A stretch of DNA of 64,000 nt, taken from NCBI GenBank assembly GCA_017311185.1, contig JAESUZ010002694.1, forward strand, positions 248,001 through 312,000, given 5' to 3'. Below the pieces are notes generated by a model, which was given only the letters and a program-made list of their open reading frames with translations, made no database searches and was not told the DNA's origin. Source of the stretch: Proteles cristata cristata. Lineage: Eukaryota; Chordata; Mammalia; Carnivora; Hyaenidae. The position numbers were made by a program, and so were the translations under genes. This document shows, piece by piece, positions 1 through 11,310 of this stretch; position 1 is the first letter of the stretch, and each line of letters begins with the position of its first letter.

Positions 1-1055
1 TAAAAAAAGTAAACAAGAGAGACTACATCAAACTAAAAAGCTTCTTTCTGCACAGCAAAGGGCACCATCATCAAAACAAAAGGGGAGCCTACTGAATGGG
101 AGATATTTGTAAATTGTATATCCAAAAAGGGATTAATATCCATATTATATAAAGAATTCATACAACTCTGCAATTCAGTACTAAAAAAGTGAACAATGTG
201 ATTTCAAAATGGGTAGAAGATCTGAATAGACATTTTTTCTAAAAGAGACCTACAGATGGTCAGCAAGCACAGGAAAAGATGCTCACCATTACTAATTATT
301 AGAGAAATGCAACTCACAACCAAGGGAGGTATTGCCTCACACTTGTCAGAATAGCTAAAATAAAAAAGGTAGGAAATAACAAATGTTTGCAAGAATGTAG
401 AGAAAAAGGAACCTTCCTTCCTGCACTGTTGGTGGACATGTAAATTAGTGCAGCCACTATGAAAAACTGTATGGCGATTGCTCAAAAACTGAGAACAGAT
501 CTACCATATGATCCAGCTATTGCACTTCAAAGTATTTATTGGAATAATATGAAAACACTGATTTGAAAAGATATATGCACCCCTATGTTCATTGCAACAT
601 TATTCACAATAATCAAGATATGGAAATAACCTAAGTGCCCAGTGTTCATCAATAGATGAATGTGCCAAAAGGGTAAGGTGTGTGTGTGTGTGTGTGTGTG
701 TGATGGAATACTACTCACCTAAAGAAGAATGAAATCTTGCCATTTGCGACAATGTGATGAACCTTGAGGGTGTTATGCCAAGGAAGAGAGAAAAAGACAC
801 TGTATGATTTTGCTCAGATGTGGAATCTAAAAAACAAACAAAGAAAACAATACAAAAACAAACTCATAGATATGAAGAACATATGATGGTTGGTGAGGAG
901 TGGGCAAAATGGGGGAAAGGGGTCAGTTGTATGGTGATAGATGGGAACTAGACTTTAAGGGGTGATCCCTTTAGAGTGCATGCCGATGTCAGATTCTCAT
1001 GTTGTACCCCTGAAAGTTATATCATGTGATGTGCCAGTTTTACCTCAGCAAAACC
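1..1055 (+). mobile_element. L1 LINE, 3' end of ORF2 plus 3' UTR, old and degraded
   Basis: The plus strand reads like the C-terminal end of L1 ORF2 followed by an L1 3' UTR. It opens with the region around 'catcaaactaaaaagcttct', continues through the conserved block near 490-620 and ends with 'cccctgaaagttatatcatg' near 1,010. Many frame-breaking changes and stops show that it is non-functional. The 5' part lies outside the window. The 3' UTR form resembles old mammalian L1M subfamilies as I know them; the exact subfamily is an inference. Confidence 0.9.
679..702. repeat. (TG)12 microsatellite inside the L1
   Basis: There are twelve uninterrupted TG units within the L1 fragment. It is likely to vary in length between individuals. 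Confidence 0.95.
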
Positions 1056-1329
1056 CTTATTAGAGTCATGACATTGTAGAGATTATCCAGATGTATTTCC
1101 AACAGAGAGGAAATATAGTATTACAGAGAGTGTAGACATGGAAGTGGATGGTTAGTTGTGGGTTCCAATCTCATTTAATCACTACGTTTGTCTTTGGGCA
1201 GTTCACTTAAAAATTTTTAACTTCATTTTTTAAATGTAAATTAATGTGATTTTTTAAAGGTCTTCCCAGCTTTGCAGTATATTAGAAAGAAAATTTATGG
1301 TATAATTGCCTATTATCACGACCTTACGG

Positions 1330-1830
1330 CATTCACATTACATATGTTCATTATAGAACTGTGGGATAGCAGCTCTGGGTCAGACACTGTGACATACCCT
1401 GGGGTAGAATCATGATAATGAAGTATATGCTCCTTTGAGTATTTGCATTCCCGTGAGGGAGAGGCAGGTAGGCGTACTAGTATACACTTGTTATGGTAGG
1501 AGTGTATATAAGTGAGTGGTTCCATTTTATTCATTACCCCATGGGTAATGGGGTAAAAAAATACTTCCTCAAGAGGGTAACATTGGTGCCGAGTCCTGAA
1601 AGGTGGTTCACACATAGACAAGGTGTGAGGGAAGGCTTTTCAAGATTGAAGCAGCAGAGAGAGGGACAGAGTATGTGAGAGAGACATGAAACAGTGTGTC
1701 AGAGGAACGGCAAAGAATCTGCATTCATTCTTGCATTATACTGAGACATGTGTGGGCATCACAAGCAGGGGAAATTCATCAAGACGTACAGTATGAAATA
1801 TTTAAAAGAAAATGAAATTCTGGGACCTGA
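1330..1830 (+). repeat. Possible ancient interspersed repeat (unnamed family)
   Basis: The order of weak matches fits a very common mammalian repeat. It begins with a 'cagacactgtgacataccctgggg'-like block and continues through 'gagggtaacattggtgccgag' and 'gaggaacggcaaagaa'. The similarity is low and I cannot name the family. The flanks at 1,056-1,329 show nothing recognisable. Confidence 0.35.
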
Positions 1831-2514
1831 TTGGGACATGTCCTGGAGGACCTTGAATGTCATCCTTATGAAGCCAGATTATAGCCAATGATGAGCCCAC
1901 TTCTTTGTTCATAAAGAGAATATTATGATGTGAAGGAAAATGTTTTAATGAAAACTACTAGGATAATATCCTCTTTATTCTCAAAGCAACATTTTCATGC
2001 TTTATTTCCCCCTCACTTAACTTTTCCTTTTTCAGTACCTTTCTTTAATACTCTGGGAGAAAACATCGCCTGTATTAAAACCCTTTTACTGTGGAAATGA
2101 GGTAAGTCACCTTCACAGCCATAAAGCTTCAAGGCAGCAATTCATAGTCAAGAGGTGATTTTTGTACCAGGTCATTGCATGGGGAACACATTTTATAACT
2201 GGTCTTGGCACAGTGTGAGAAACACGGGCACCTGATGGACTAAAAGCCTTGGAAAAGCACACACCCGAGCCAGCTCTGCTGTCAAGGCATGGACTTCTCC
2301 AACATGTGGCCACATGTGCCATTTGTGAGCTTGCCCCTGAAGTAAACAGATCGCATATTGTGGTCAAGGCAAAATATAGGTGTCCTGAAAGTTCAAGGAT
2401 AAAATAAGTTTCAGCTTTTTTTTAAGCAAAGCCAATATGCTAAAATATAAATCAATTAAGCAATAATTAACCTACTTTTAACCTACTTGTTAAAACACAG
2501 TTGAAAAGTAATAT
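1831..2514. other. Unassigned intergenic DNA
   Basis: I see no gene, RNA or repeat that I can support here. The only ORFs are short and have no recognisable domains. Confidence 0.5.
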
Positions 2515-2632
2515 AGGGGCTCCTGGTGGCTCCATCAGTTAAGCATCCAACTCTTGATCCCAGCTCAGGTCATGATCTTATGGATCGTGAGATTGAGCCC
2601 CACAGAGCTCAGTACAGAGCCTGCTTGGGATT

Positions 2633-2667
<35 letters not shown>

Positions 2668-2775
2668 ATCTCTCTCTATCTCTCCCCCCCTCCCCCCCTG
2701 TTCCTCCTCTGCTTGTGGATGCTCTGTATCTCAAAATAAATAAATAAACTTACAAAAAACTTTAAAAAAATAGAA
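2515..2775 (+). mobile_element. CAN-SINE, older copy
   Basis: A diverged tRNA-derived head (ggggctcctggtggctcc) is followed by the 'ctcaggtcatgatctta' block. A long TC/TCTA run spans about 2,632-2,700 and an AATAAATAAATAAA tail follows. The middle 'gtgctgacagc' part is reduced. The CT run has expanded well beyond the usual length. Confidence 0.93.
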
Positions 2776-4439
2776 AACTAACAATGGTGATGTTCGGTAA
2801 CTACAAATTTCTCTTTGATATCTTCGAAAACTATCTCATATAGATGACTACACAAACAGCAGATTTCATCTAGATTGAAGAATCTATATTTTATGCCATC
2901 TGCTATAAAAAACAAATCAGTATGTGTAGCGGTCAAGCTTATGTGAAAAGCTAGAGGTGAAGGGTAGGGCCCTTCTTCCCATCACTGAGCGCAGCAAACG
3001 ATCCCAGTTTATGGAGCCCTGTATGTCCTATGGAGAACAAGACAGTTGATAGGCAGCACCCACACACTATGCTGAAATGGCTCACTCTCAGTTCTGTGTA
3101 CAAATTAGGAAAAATAATGGGTCTTTGTGTTTCAGTAGGGCCTTGCCTGGAATGGGGCATGGGGTTTCTTACCTCTAGAACTAGATAATAGTCACTTGCT
3201 GAGAGCTTGGATGAACATCCTTGAATTTAGGGCCTCATCCAAAGAGTTCAGCAGCCCTGAATGGGGATCACTGTTGAATGAGCCACTGGAGAATTGTTGT
3301 AAAATTGGACAAGTGCTGGAGACTTAGAATCGTGAGCACACACCTGGTGAAACTCTCTTGTGCATTTGCAAATCTAGTTCAGCTTCCTGGCAGAGTGGCG
3401 CTGGAATTTTGCCAAACCTTCGAAGGGACTGCCATGGAGTGCCTATTATTTGCATATTTTAAACTTATCAGACCCAGAGCCAATGTACATTTTCTGTTCT
3501 TGATGAAACCATAAAATGTATCGCATTCGGGTGAGATTCAGTCCACTGAAATTTTTAACTGAAATTAAATTGTCATTTAAATAGGAGTTACTTAAAAATA
3601 CTGCATCAGTATAAATCGAAGAAAAATATCTCCTTAGATTTTGTGAATTAATGATAGATTTTGCAGCCAAACCCATTTCTATAATGTTCCAGCTTGGATG
3701 GGACTAGGAGAGAAAATGTGGGGCACGTGGCTTCTGTCTGGACATCTGCTTTGGTGTTGAATGTTTAATTAGACCCATTTCCGTGTACAGCCTATATATG
3801 ATTTGTTCTCTGTAACATAAGAAGAAAGCATCATCACCCTGATTCAGTGGAGAAATTAAAATCCTGAGTGCCAAAGAGAGCTGCCCACACATCCAGGGGT
3901 CCTTCCTCTCTTTCTTTGCAAAGGGGCCGCACACCTTGTTTTTGCTGAGATGGGTCTGATTTACGCCTGCTATTCTGAGATCATTTTTAACACCATTCCT
4001 TTCTCTTAAGAAAGCACACTGACTTTGAAGATAAAGTTGTCCTGCTTTCATGTTCCCAGTAAACTATTCATAATAGCATCCTCCCCCAGAGGTATCCAAT
4101 ATTATGCTGACTTTTGGGTAGAGAGATTTCACGAATCCAGAGGTGTGGGGCTGACATCCTGAGCTCCTCCTGGAGCCCCCAGAGAATCCCCAGATCCTCT
4201 GTGTCCTGGCCTTGATCTGAATCACTGGAGCTGTCACTCTAAGCAGTCTGTGTGCTGTGACAAGTAACAGGACCTAGAATCAAACTTCTTTAAACTAAAT
4301 GAGGAATTCAGTATTGTTCACATAACTAAGAGATTCAAAGGCAGAAACTGGGGCTAGGAACAAATGAAGTAAGAGCCTCAACAGGCCTCTCCCCCAACTC
4401 TCCATCTTCTTCCTCCTCTCACCCTTTCCCTCCTTTTTA
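2776..4439. other. Unassigned intergenic DNA
   Basis: About 1.7 kb holds no recognisable repeat or gene. The short ORFs on both strands (the longest about 115 codons, minus strand, near 3,704-4,051) show no known motifs, and nothing argues for coding. Ancient, unrecognised repeats may be present. Confidence 0.5.
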
Positions 4440-4661
4440 CATTGTTTTTTAATTTTTTTAATTTTAAATGTTTATTTTTGAGAAAGACAGAGCATGAGTG
4501 GAGTAGGGGCAGAGATAGAGAGGGAAACACAGAATCAAAGCAGGCTCCAGGCTCCAAGCTATCAGCACAGAGCCCAACACAGGGCTTGAACTCATGAAAT
4601 GAGAGACCATGACTTGAGCGAAGTCTGACACTCAACTAACTGAGCCACCCCGGTGCCCCGC
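4440..4661 (-). mobile_element. CAN-SINE
   Basis: The minus-strand copy runs from a T-rich tail at 4,444-4,480 through 'caggctccaggctcc' and 'cagcacagagcccaac' to the head complement 'gccaccccggtgcccc' at 4,660. It is moderately diverged. Confidence 0.96.
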
Positions 4662-4887
4662 CCTTTTTCTCCTTGTTTCCCATCTCTCCTGCTTTCTCTA
4701 TGTCTTGCCTCTATTTGCCTTTGTAGACAGGCTCCTTCAATGTACTGAAAAAGGGCACCAGCGGCTGTAGTTTATAAATGACAGTGGATACATGTTGCCA
4801 GTAATACTGGCCAGGGTGCTGGGGCTGGTGGGGCAGAGAGTGTGGGAGGTTGGCTTTTCCAAAGGGAAATAAGAAGGATCCAGGGGA

Positions 4888-5108
4888 GGGGCGCCTGGGT
4901 GGCTTAGTCGGTTAAGCGTCCTACTTTCACTTAGATCATGATCTCGCGGTTCGTGGGTTCGAGCCCCGCGTCGGGCTCTGTGCTGACTGCCAGCTCAGAG
5001 CCTGGAGCCTGTTTGAGTCTGTGACTCCCTCTCTCTCTGACCTCCCCTGCTCACACTGTCTCTCTCTCTCTCTCCTAGAAATAAATAAAATATTAAAAAA
5101 AAAAAAAA
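4888..5108 (+). mobile_element. CAN-SINE, young subfamily, with TSD
   Basis: This is a near-consensus copy with intact A-box-like (tggcttagtcgg) and B-box-like (ggttcgagcccc) promoter blocks. It carries the CTGCCAGCTCAGAGCC variant and the CTCCTAGAAATAAATAAA tail of the young subfamily. Flanks 'aaggatccagggga' (4,874-4,887) and 'aaggatccaagggga' (5,109-5,123) are a target-site duplication differing by one inserted base. Confidence 0.98.
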
Positions 5109-5123
5109 AGGATCCAAGGGGAA

Positions 5124-5944
5124 TGGATGTTGACAAGTGGATGCAGTAGCTGTTTACTCTCCTGCTTCCTTATGAAATTAAGTATGAATCATCTGAGATG
5201 GAAATTGTAGTGCTAGAGGCACAAAATTTTCTTACAAATTGTATGACCAAATCTTCACCATGGTCTGTTCTCTGAAAGAGAAACAAAGCAGCCCAGTGAT
5301 TCCTCACACTGCAGGCTCCCTGCTACAGGTGCGCTTGCCCTGGAGACATGTATGCACGCTTCTGTGACTGTGGCTGAACTCAGAACAGAGCATTCTCCCC
5401 TGGCCAATGCTCGGCCTCCACCCTCTCTTAGAACGGAGGCCAGAGTTAAGAAACACGTACCCCCATCCTCCTGGTCTTAGGATTCACATCCAGGCCTGGC
5501 CAAGCCTGCCTGCTCAGGGTAAAAGCAGCCAAGGGTGAGCACATGAAGATAAGTTCTGCAGGGTCTGGGGTGTTATTTTAGCTATTTGTATGCTTCTTGT
5601 ATCATCTTCTCCAACTCCTCCAGTGTGTACCGATGTGGGTGAATAGTAAATACTTGTTACACTAAAAGGTGCCTTGGAGTCTAATAGTTTCTTCTGATAC
5701 AAAAAGAGATGAAAAATGCTATATTATCTGAGGATTAGGGTTGCACTTTATAGAAACACTTAACACTAATAGGAGTTGTGTTAGTTTCTTGTCTGCTAGG
5801 GAAATTCACAAAGGAGTTCAGTCTGCCTGATTGTGTAACATACAGCTCATTCATTCATTCATATAACATATTTTGCACACCACAATTGTGCTAAATCCAG
5901 ATGATCTGATTAATGATAGAATCTTGCTAGTTCCAGAGTAAAGT
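5124..5944. other. Unassigned intergenic DNA
   Basis: I see no gene. A short ATTC run at about 5,848-5,862 lies in sequence faintly like an ancient repeat, too weak to call. Confidence 0.45.
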
Positions 5945-6012
5945 GAACCTTTCTTTTTTGTTCGTTTCTTTCTTTGTTTCTTTGTTTCTTTCTTTGTTTC
6001 TTTGTTTCTTTG

Positions 6013-6065
<53 letters not shown>

Positions 6066-6162
6066 CTTTCTTTCTTCCTTCCTTTCTTTCTTCCTTCCTT
6101 CCTTCCTTCCTTCCTTCCTTCCTTCTTTCTTTCTTTCTTTCCTTCTTTCTTTCCTTTTTTTT
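5945..6162. repeat. (TTTC)n/(TTCC)n tetranucleotide microsatellite
   Basis: About 218 bp of pyrimidine-only repeats grade from TTTG/TTTC units (5,960-6,025) through TTTC (6,025-6,080) to TTCC (6,090-6,125) and back to TTTC. Long ORFs in several frames here only encode low-complexity Phe/Leu/Ser or Lys/Glu/Arg runs and are artefacts. Confidence 0.98.
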
Positions 6163-7031
6163 GCCTTTTCTGAGGCACATGTTCCAAAAGAGTATGGCAA
6201 GTATGCTTAATCAGCTGTGAACATTACAGTCAGATGGGGCATTTTGTCAAAATTCCTGGGTCTAACCCCTAAAAGTGTGTGTCTCAGAAGGTTTGGCGAG
6301 GGCCAGAGGTATATTTTAAGATCTTCTCAGAACTTTTTGACACACACCCTGATGAAATCTGAATATTTTATTTGAAGATGCTCTGTCTGTAATAACAGCA
6401 TGCCAGATCTGTGCTCTCTGGGTTCTGGGGCAGCCACGTGCACTGGCTGATCCTCTGCTCAGCTGGCCTCCGTGGTATTTGAGGTGCGGGAGTGGCCCCG
6501 TCTGCTGTAAACAGCTGGCAACCACGGAAATCTGAAATCCCACAGAACGTGCAATTAAGGAAGGCGTCTAACTAATGCCATGCTTTGTTTTGTTATGATC
6601 AGAGTAAATCCATGGGCTTTGCTTTGTTGCCATTTTAATTCGGAAATAACATATTTCCCAAATGTTGGATTAGGCAGACCACAATGGGGAATGAAAATGA
6701 AATATTAATGTTAGCCAGGAACATTACAACAATCTGTCTTCTCCTTCTTTCTCTTTCCTCCCTCTTACTTAAATGTGACTGAAAAACTAGCAGACTGGAA
6801 ATGAATTTGAGGAATCATGCTATTAGGAAACTCGAGGCTGGAATAGCTCTTCACACAGTATGAAATAGGAACTTAGATTCTCTTATCTAGATCTGGTCTC
6901 ACACTTTTACTGCAGACAGCTTCTCCTCCTATGAAGTTCAGTGAGGTGGGAAATAATTTCAGTCCGTTACAGGCTTGCACTGAACATCCTCAAGATGATA
7001 TGGACTGGGAAATGGAGAAGTCAGTCCCCAA

Positions 7032-7033
<2 letters not shown>
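6163..7033. other. Unassigned intergenic DNA
   Basis: Nothing recognisable appears on either strand. The ORFs are short and domain-free. Confidence 0.5.

Positions 7034-7064
<31 letters not shown>
7034..7064. repeat. (GT)n microsatellite
   Basis: About 15 uninterrupted GT units. Read in six frames it makes spurious Cys/Val ORFs. Confidence 0.97.
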
Positions 7065-7066
<2 letters not shown>

Positions 7067-7588
7067 TGAATTTTGGAGGAGCGGGGAAGGCAGTACCCAC
7101 ACTCTGCAGGTGCCATTCCTACATGGAAAATGTGTGAGGAGCATGAAACGGCAGTGGCCCACACACCTCCAAATGCTACCCGTACAAATGATTCATGGGG
7201 TAATGGGGTCTCAAAGGATCCTTTTCCCCATTAGGCTTCAGCCTCCAATGCTGTTTGTGTGCTGTGGTGCCTTACAAAGCATCTGCAGCTCACGGGAAAG
7301 CTCTGCCTAGATTCCTTTGAAGACCCCAGAGCAACAGTAGAGACAGACCTTACTGACCTATAGGATTTGTTCAGCCACATGCACAGCGGGTCTGTTTTGT
7401 TGCTGTGGTCTTGATAGAGGTTTCCCCTCATCATCACCCGGACTCCCGAATATCATTGCAGTTACTATGTTTTGTTATCCGGAAAACTGGAGCATAATGT
7501 TTGTGTCGTGAACCATTCAGCTGCCAATATTACAGTCATCCTTTGATGGCTCCAAAATCTTGTAGCAGTTTGAGGCTCTTTTTTCCTT
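7065..7588. other. Unassigned intergenic DNA
   Basis: I see no recognisable repeat or gene. Short ORFs in opposite frames have no known motifs. Confidence 0.45.
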
Positions 7589-7802
7589 TTTAAAAAATTA
7601 TTTTTTAGGATTTTATATTTATTTTGAGGGAGAGAAAGAGCAAGTGGGGGAGGGGGAGAGAGAAAGGAAGAGAATCCCAAGTAGGCTCCCTGCTGACAGC
7701 GCTGACATTGGACCTGGGTCTCAAACTCTGGAGCTGTGAGAACATGACCTGAGCCCGAATCAGGAGTCAGAGGCTTTACCTACTGAGCCACACAGGAACC
7801 CC
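7589..7802 (-). mobile_element. CAN-SINE, older diverged copy
   Basis: The minus-strand copy has its A-rich tail complement at 7,590-7,622 and a purine-rich GA block. 'gacctgggtctcaaactctg' lies in the B-box region and 'gagccacacaggaaccc' at the head. Flanks with 'ctctttttt' on both sides suggest a short TSD. Confidence 0.92.
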
Positions 7803-8325
7803 TCTTTTTCTTGTGAAATTCTCTTCCTTCTGCTTCTTCCTGCTTTCCCTCATAAATCTCTCTTCAATAAGCAGAAAGAAATTTAAGGGTTTTGTTTTTA
7901 ATTTTGTGGTTAATCCAAATAGAAGTTTCACCCAAATATTGGGTAGAGCAGTGGTTCCCTTTCATATTTCTCTACTAAGGAGACTTGTATAAAAAGGGAA
8001 GTATAGCATGCATTTTTTGTTATCAGTATTTCTTTCTACATTTTAATGTTTTTAAGTAAAAAAAAATGTATTTTGTAACTGATATCCAAGGGAATTTGCT
8101 GGCCATTCTTTCTTTTCCTCTTACCTTCCTTTTAATTTCCTTTATCCTTTTTTCTTCTTCGCTTTCTCCCCCTAGTAATATCTTATTAACGTATGACTTT
8201 CCTTAGAACTTTTGGCATTTTGCTAGAGAGGAAGTTTGGTAATTCATAGCAAACGAGGTGTAGGCAGTTACGTGAATGCGGGCCACATCAGAAGAACAAC
8301 GTAAGAAGGTCATTCAGAGGACAGA
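7803..8325. other. Unassigned intergenic DNA
   Basis: This is AT- and TC-rich DNA with no supported feature. Confidence 0.5.
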
Positions 8326-8480
8326 CTTCAGCCATGAATGGCCTCTGCAGAATGCTGGTTTTGCAGCTTGTGGGCTCTGTGACCTTGGGCAAGTTACTAA
8401 ATCTTTGTGTGCTTCAAATGCCCCCTTTGTAAAAATGGGTAGGGCTGTTAAAGGCATTAAATATGTATGGCACTTAGAAT
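8326..8480 (+). repeat. MIR SINE fragment
   Basis: The core 'tgaccttgggcaagttacta' at about 8,380 is a hallmark of the ancient mammalian MIR element. It is followed by 'gtaaaaatgggtagggctgtt' and 'catt(a)aatatgtatggcacttagaa', in the right order. Confidence 0.88.
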
Positions 8481-10081
8481 CACACAAAAATATTATGTGT
8501 AATATTTAACCATCATCATCAATATATATAATAATACACATTACTATTAAGTACTGTTGAATTTCTAAGTCACTTTGTCATACTCCACAGAGAACTACAT
8601 TCTCCATTATAAATTAATAAAGGTAAAATAATATCTCAACTATGCATAAAGGTAGGAATATATTATTTAAACAACAAATATAGAGAAACCCCAGAGTAAC
8701 AGGAGTGTTCTAGAAATCTTTCTGACTCATGTGCACGGCAGCACAGACTGATTGGACTTACCATGCCATTTGTATTGGTGAGACTCAACCAGTCTACGAT
8801 CACAGATTGGATTTTCAAGAAGCCTCAAAACAATACCAGTGCTTATGATCAGTACAGATATGTTGCAACAAATGTGAGGGATACTTGTGCATATTAAAGA
8901 GTCGGCTGAAGTGACTGTGTGTGCCAGAACATTCTGAAACCACGGCATAGAGAAAATAGGATTGCTTCCCTGAAATGTGATCAAATGTTCCTGGTGATAC
9001 AAAAAGTTGGAAACTTGCAACAAATAAGCAGTAAAGCATGCTAATTAAAGCCAAAATATTGTCTCACAGAACTTTTAAGGTGTTTTTCATGAGAGGGCAG
9101 AGTACATATTTTAAAACATAAAATTATATTCTGAGGGAAAAAAAGTTGACCATATATCTATTATAATCCCCCCAAGTTTATGTCCTATCAATTAGCTAAG
9201 AAGCTGGACATAGCTTTCCTCCCTGGAATTCTCTGTATTTTCATAACTGGTGAGTTTTTTTGTTTTACCCCCTCTGTCCTGCCTCCTCATTTAAAATTTT
9301 CTCATCATCAGCATAGGTCTTACACACTAAGTTGTTAATTTTCCTACTGTGTTCAAAGTGGGGTTTGATCTCCCAGAAATTGACAATTTTCATTTGAGTG
9401 GTTATTAGAAAAGTGTAAGAAAGAATTTATGCACAATCCTATGAAGAATAGAAGTGCAAATTTTTAGAAATCAAAGCCTAGTTAAGATATGATACTTTTA
9501 TGTAAGTATATATAAGTAAGTATATCTGAAAATTTATTTCTGCCTAATAGTTTAAGGAAAAATGGGAATTTTTTATATTAAAAATATCGTCAAAGTACCT
9601 AGATATCTTACATTGGAGAAACGGTCTGCATATAAAAGGAACCAAAAACCTTATGTGACACTTAGTATACAGACAAGTTATTAAAAAGAATCATGCAGGA
9701 AAAATATCAGATCCTCCTGAGATAAGATGTCACTGGAAGGGCTGCTTGCTTAATTCTGCTGCTGCTCTTGGGCACCAGACTGTGTGGTGTGTACATGGAG
9801 CTCTCATCTGTATACAGCAGTACTTGCAGAGCTTTCATCTGTGTATGGGTATGTGCATGTGTGTGTGTGATGCATATACGCACGTGTGCGGTTTTTTTTC
9901 AGTGTGAGAATCGTTCGTGAAGGGCCATGGGTCTCCGGACTGCATGGTGATAATGCTGTGCTATGTTACAGGTTCACGCATGTATCCAAAGACCCATGGG
10001 GGACATATGGGAGCTTTGTGGTCAGCCTCCAGTGTGTCACAGAACACTTGGTGACTAATTTCTGTGGTTTTAATAAGCTCT
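8481..10081. other. Unassigned AT-rich intergenic DNA
   Basis: About 1.6 kb of AT-rich sequence carries no supported gene or repeat. A TG-rich, imperfect run lies at about 9,840-9,890. Confidence 0.5.
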
Positions 10082-10298
10082 ATTTATTTAAAGTGTTTAT
10101 TTATATTTGAGACACAGAGGGTTAGAGAGAGAAAGAACGTGGGTGGAGAGGTTAGAAAGGGAGATACAGAATGTGGAGTAGGTTCAAGGCTCTGAGACAT
10201 CAGCACAGAGCCTTATGTGGGGCTCGAACTTGTGAACTGTGAGATCATGACCTGAGCCAAAGTTGGACGCTTAACTGACTGAACCACCCAGGTGCCCC
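10082..10298 (-). mobile_element. CAN-SINE (first of an adjacent pair)
   Basis: This minus-strand copy ends in 'gaaccacccaggtgcccc' and has the 'cagcacagagcc' and 'gatcatgacctgagcc' blocks. It abuts a second SINE in the same orientation with only about 7 bases between them. Confidence 0.95.
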
Positions 10299-10305
10299 AA
10301 ACATT

Positions 10306-10527
10306 ATTATTTTTTTTTTAATGCTTATTTATTTATTTTGAGAGAGAGGGTGTGTGTGTGTTTGAGCTGTGGAGGGGCAGAGAGAGAGAGAGAGAGAGAG
10401 TTCCATGCAGGCTCTGCACTGTCAGGACAGAGTCCAACGTGGGGTGCCATCTCAGGAACTGTGAGATCATGACCTGAGACTAAACCAAGAGCTGAATGCT
10501 TAAACTACTAAGCCACTCAGGAGCCCC
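10306..10527 (-). mobile_element. CAN-SINE (second of an adjacent pair)
   Basis: This minus-strand copy has a T-rich tail at 10,306-10,340, an expanded GA run (10,381-10,400), 'gtgagatcatgacctgag' and the head complement 'gccactcaggagccccc'. It is more diverged than the young subfamily. Confidence 0.95.
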
Positions 10528-11310
10528 CAGTTAGTGACAAATCTTAGTGAATATGACTGAAGGAGGGGCTCTGATCTTAACTGGATTCAATCTTCTTGAA
10601 TTTTGAATTCTGATGTAAATTCTCACAGCTGTGTGGTGTTCAATATCAACAGTTGCTTCTGAGGCCTTGTTAGAGGCAGAAGAAAGCACTTTTAGTACAG
10701 TTTTGAACATTTAATTTCTCAGCAGGACTTGCTTCTTGCCAATACCATTTGCACAGATTTGAGGCCTTGCTGGTTTTCTGAGAGACAGGTGATGTGATGC
10801 TTCAGCACTTTGTTCTTGAGCTCCTCCTCTGTTCTCTTGGCCAGATGTGTTTTCTGTGCCCCAATGAGCATCCTTGGAAAACTGGCTAGTGTCAGAAAAC
10901 TGCTTCGTTTTGAGCAACTCTTGCTAAATTATGAACACTCTTGCTTAATAAATCATCTCTTTCCTTATGCCATTTCTACTAGACATTTTGAAGCCTGAGA
11001 AATAAGGAAAGTCATATTAGCTTTTAAAGCCCTAAGAGTGTATTCAAATATTAACTTTCCAGATTAACGCACAATATAAGTTACATAAAATAAATGAAAG
11101 GAACTAGGCATTTTAACTTCACTCACCCAAGTGAGATACCAAATGTAGAACAGATATTAAGGAAATCAACACATTAGCAGGTATTTTGTGATAAGTCTGG
11201 ATCTAAGTGCCAACTTTATATAATTACCGTGTAATATTTTTGGAGGGAGGCTCCTTTTCCATCTTCATTTTGAACCAGAAGCAAAAGTGAAATGAGAACC
11301 GGTTCCAGAT
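10528..11310. other. Unassigned intergenic DNA
   Basis: Nothing recognisable is present. Short overlapping ORFs near 10,711-10,998 have no motifs. Confidence 0.45.

Noticed and set aside
1493..1560. A near-palindrome around 'attaccccatgggtaat'
   Set aside because: The inverted repeat is imperfect and lies in a probable ancient repeat; no function is suggested.
4888..4970. A tRNA-like sequence with A- and B-box blocks
   Set aside because: It is the tRNA-derived head of a CAN-SINE (as in the other SINE heads), not a tRNA gene.
5851..6220. Several ORFs of 70-110 codons on both strands rich in Lys/Glu/Arg or Phe/Leu/Ser
   Set aside because: They are six-frame readings of the TTTC/TTCC microsatellite.
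7034..7310. A 90-codon ORF starting in the GT repeat
   Set aside because: Its N-terminus is the microsatellite and the rest has no recognisable domain.
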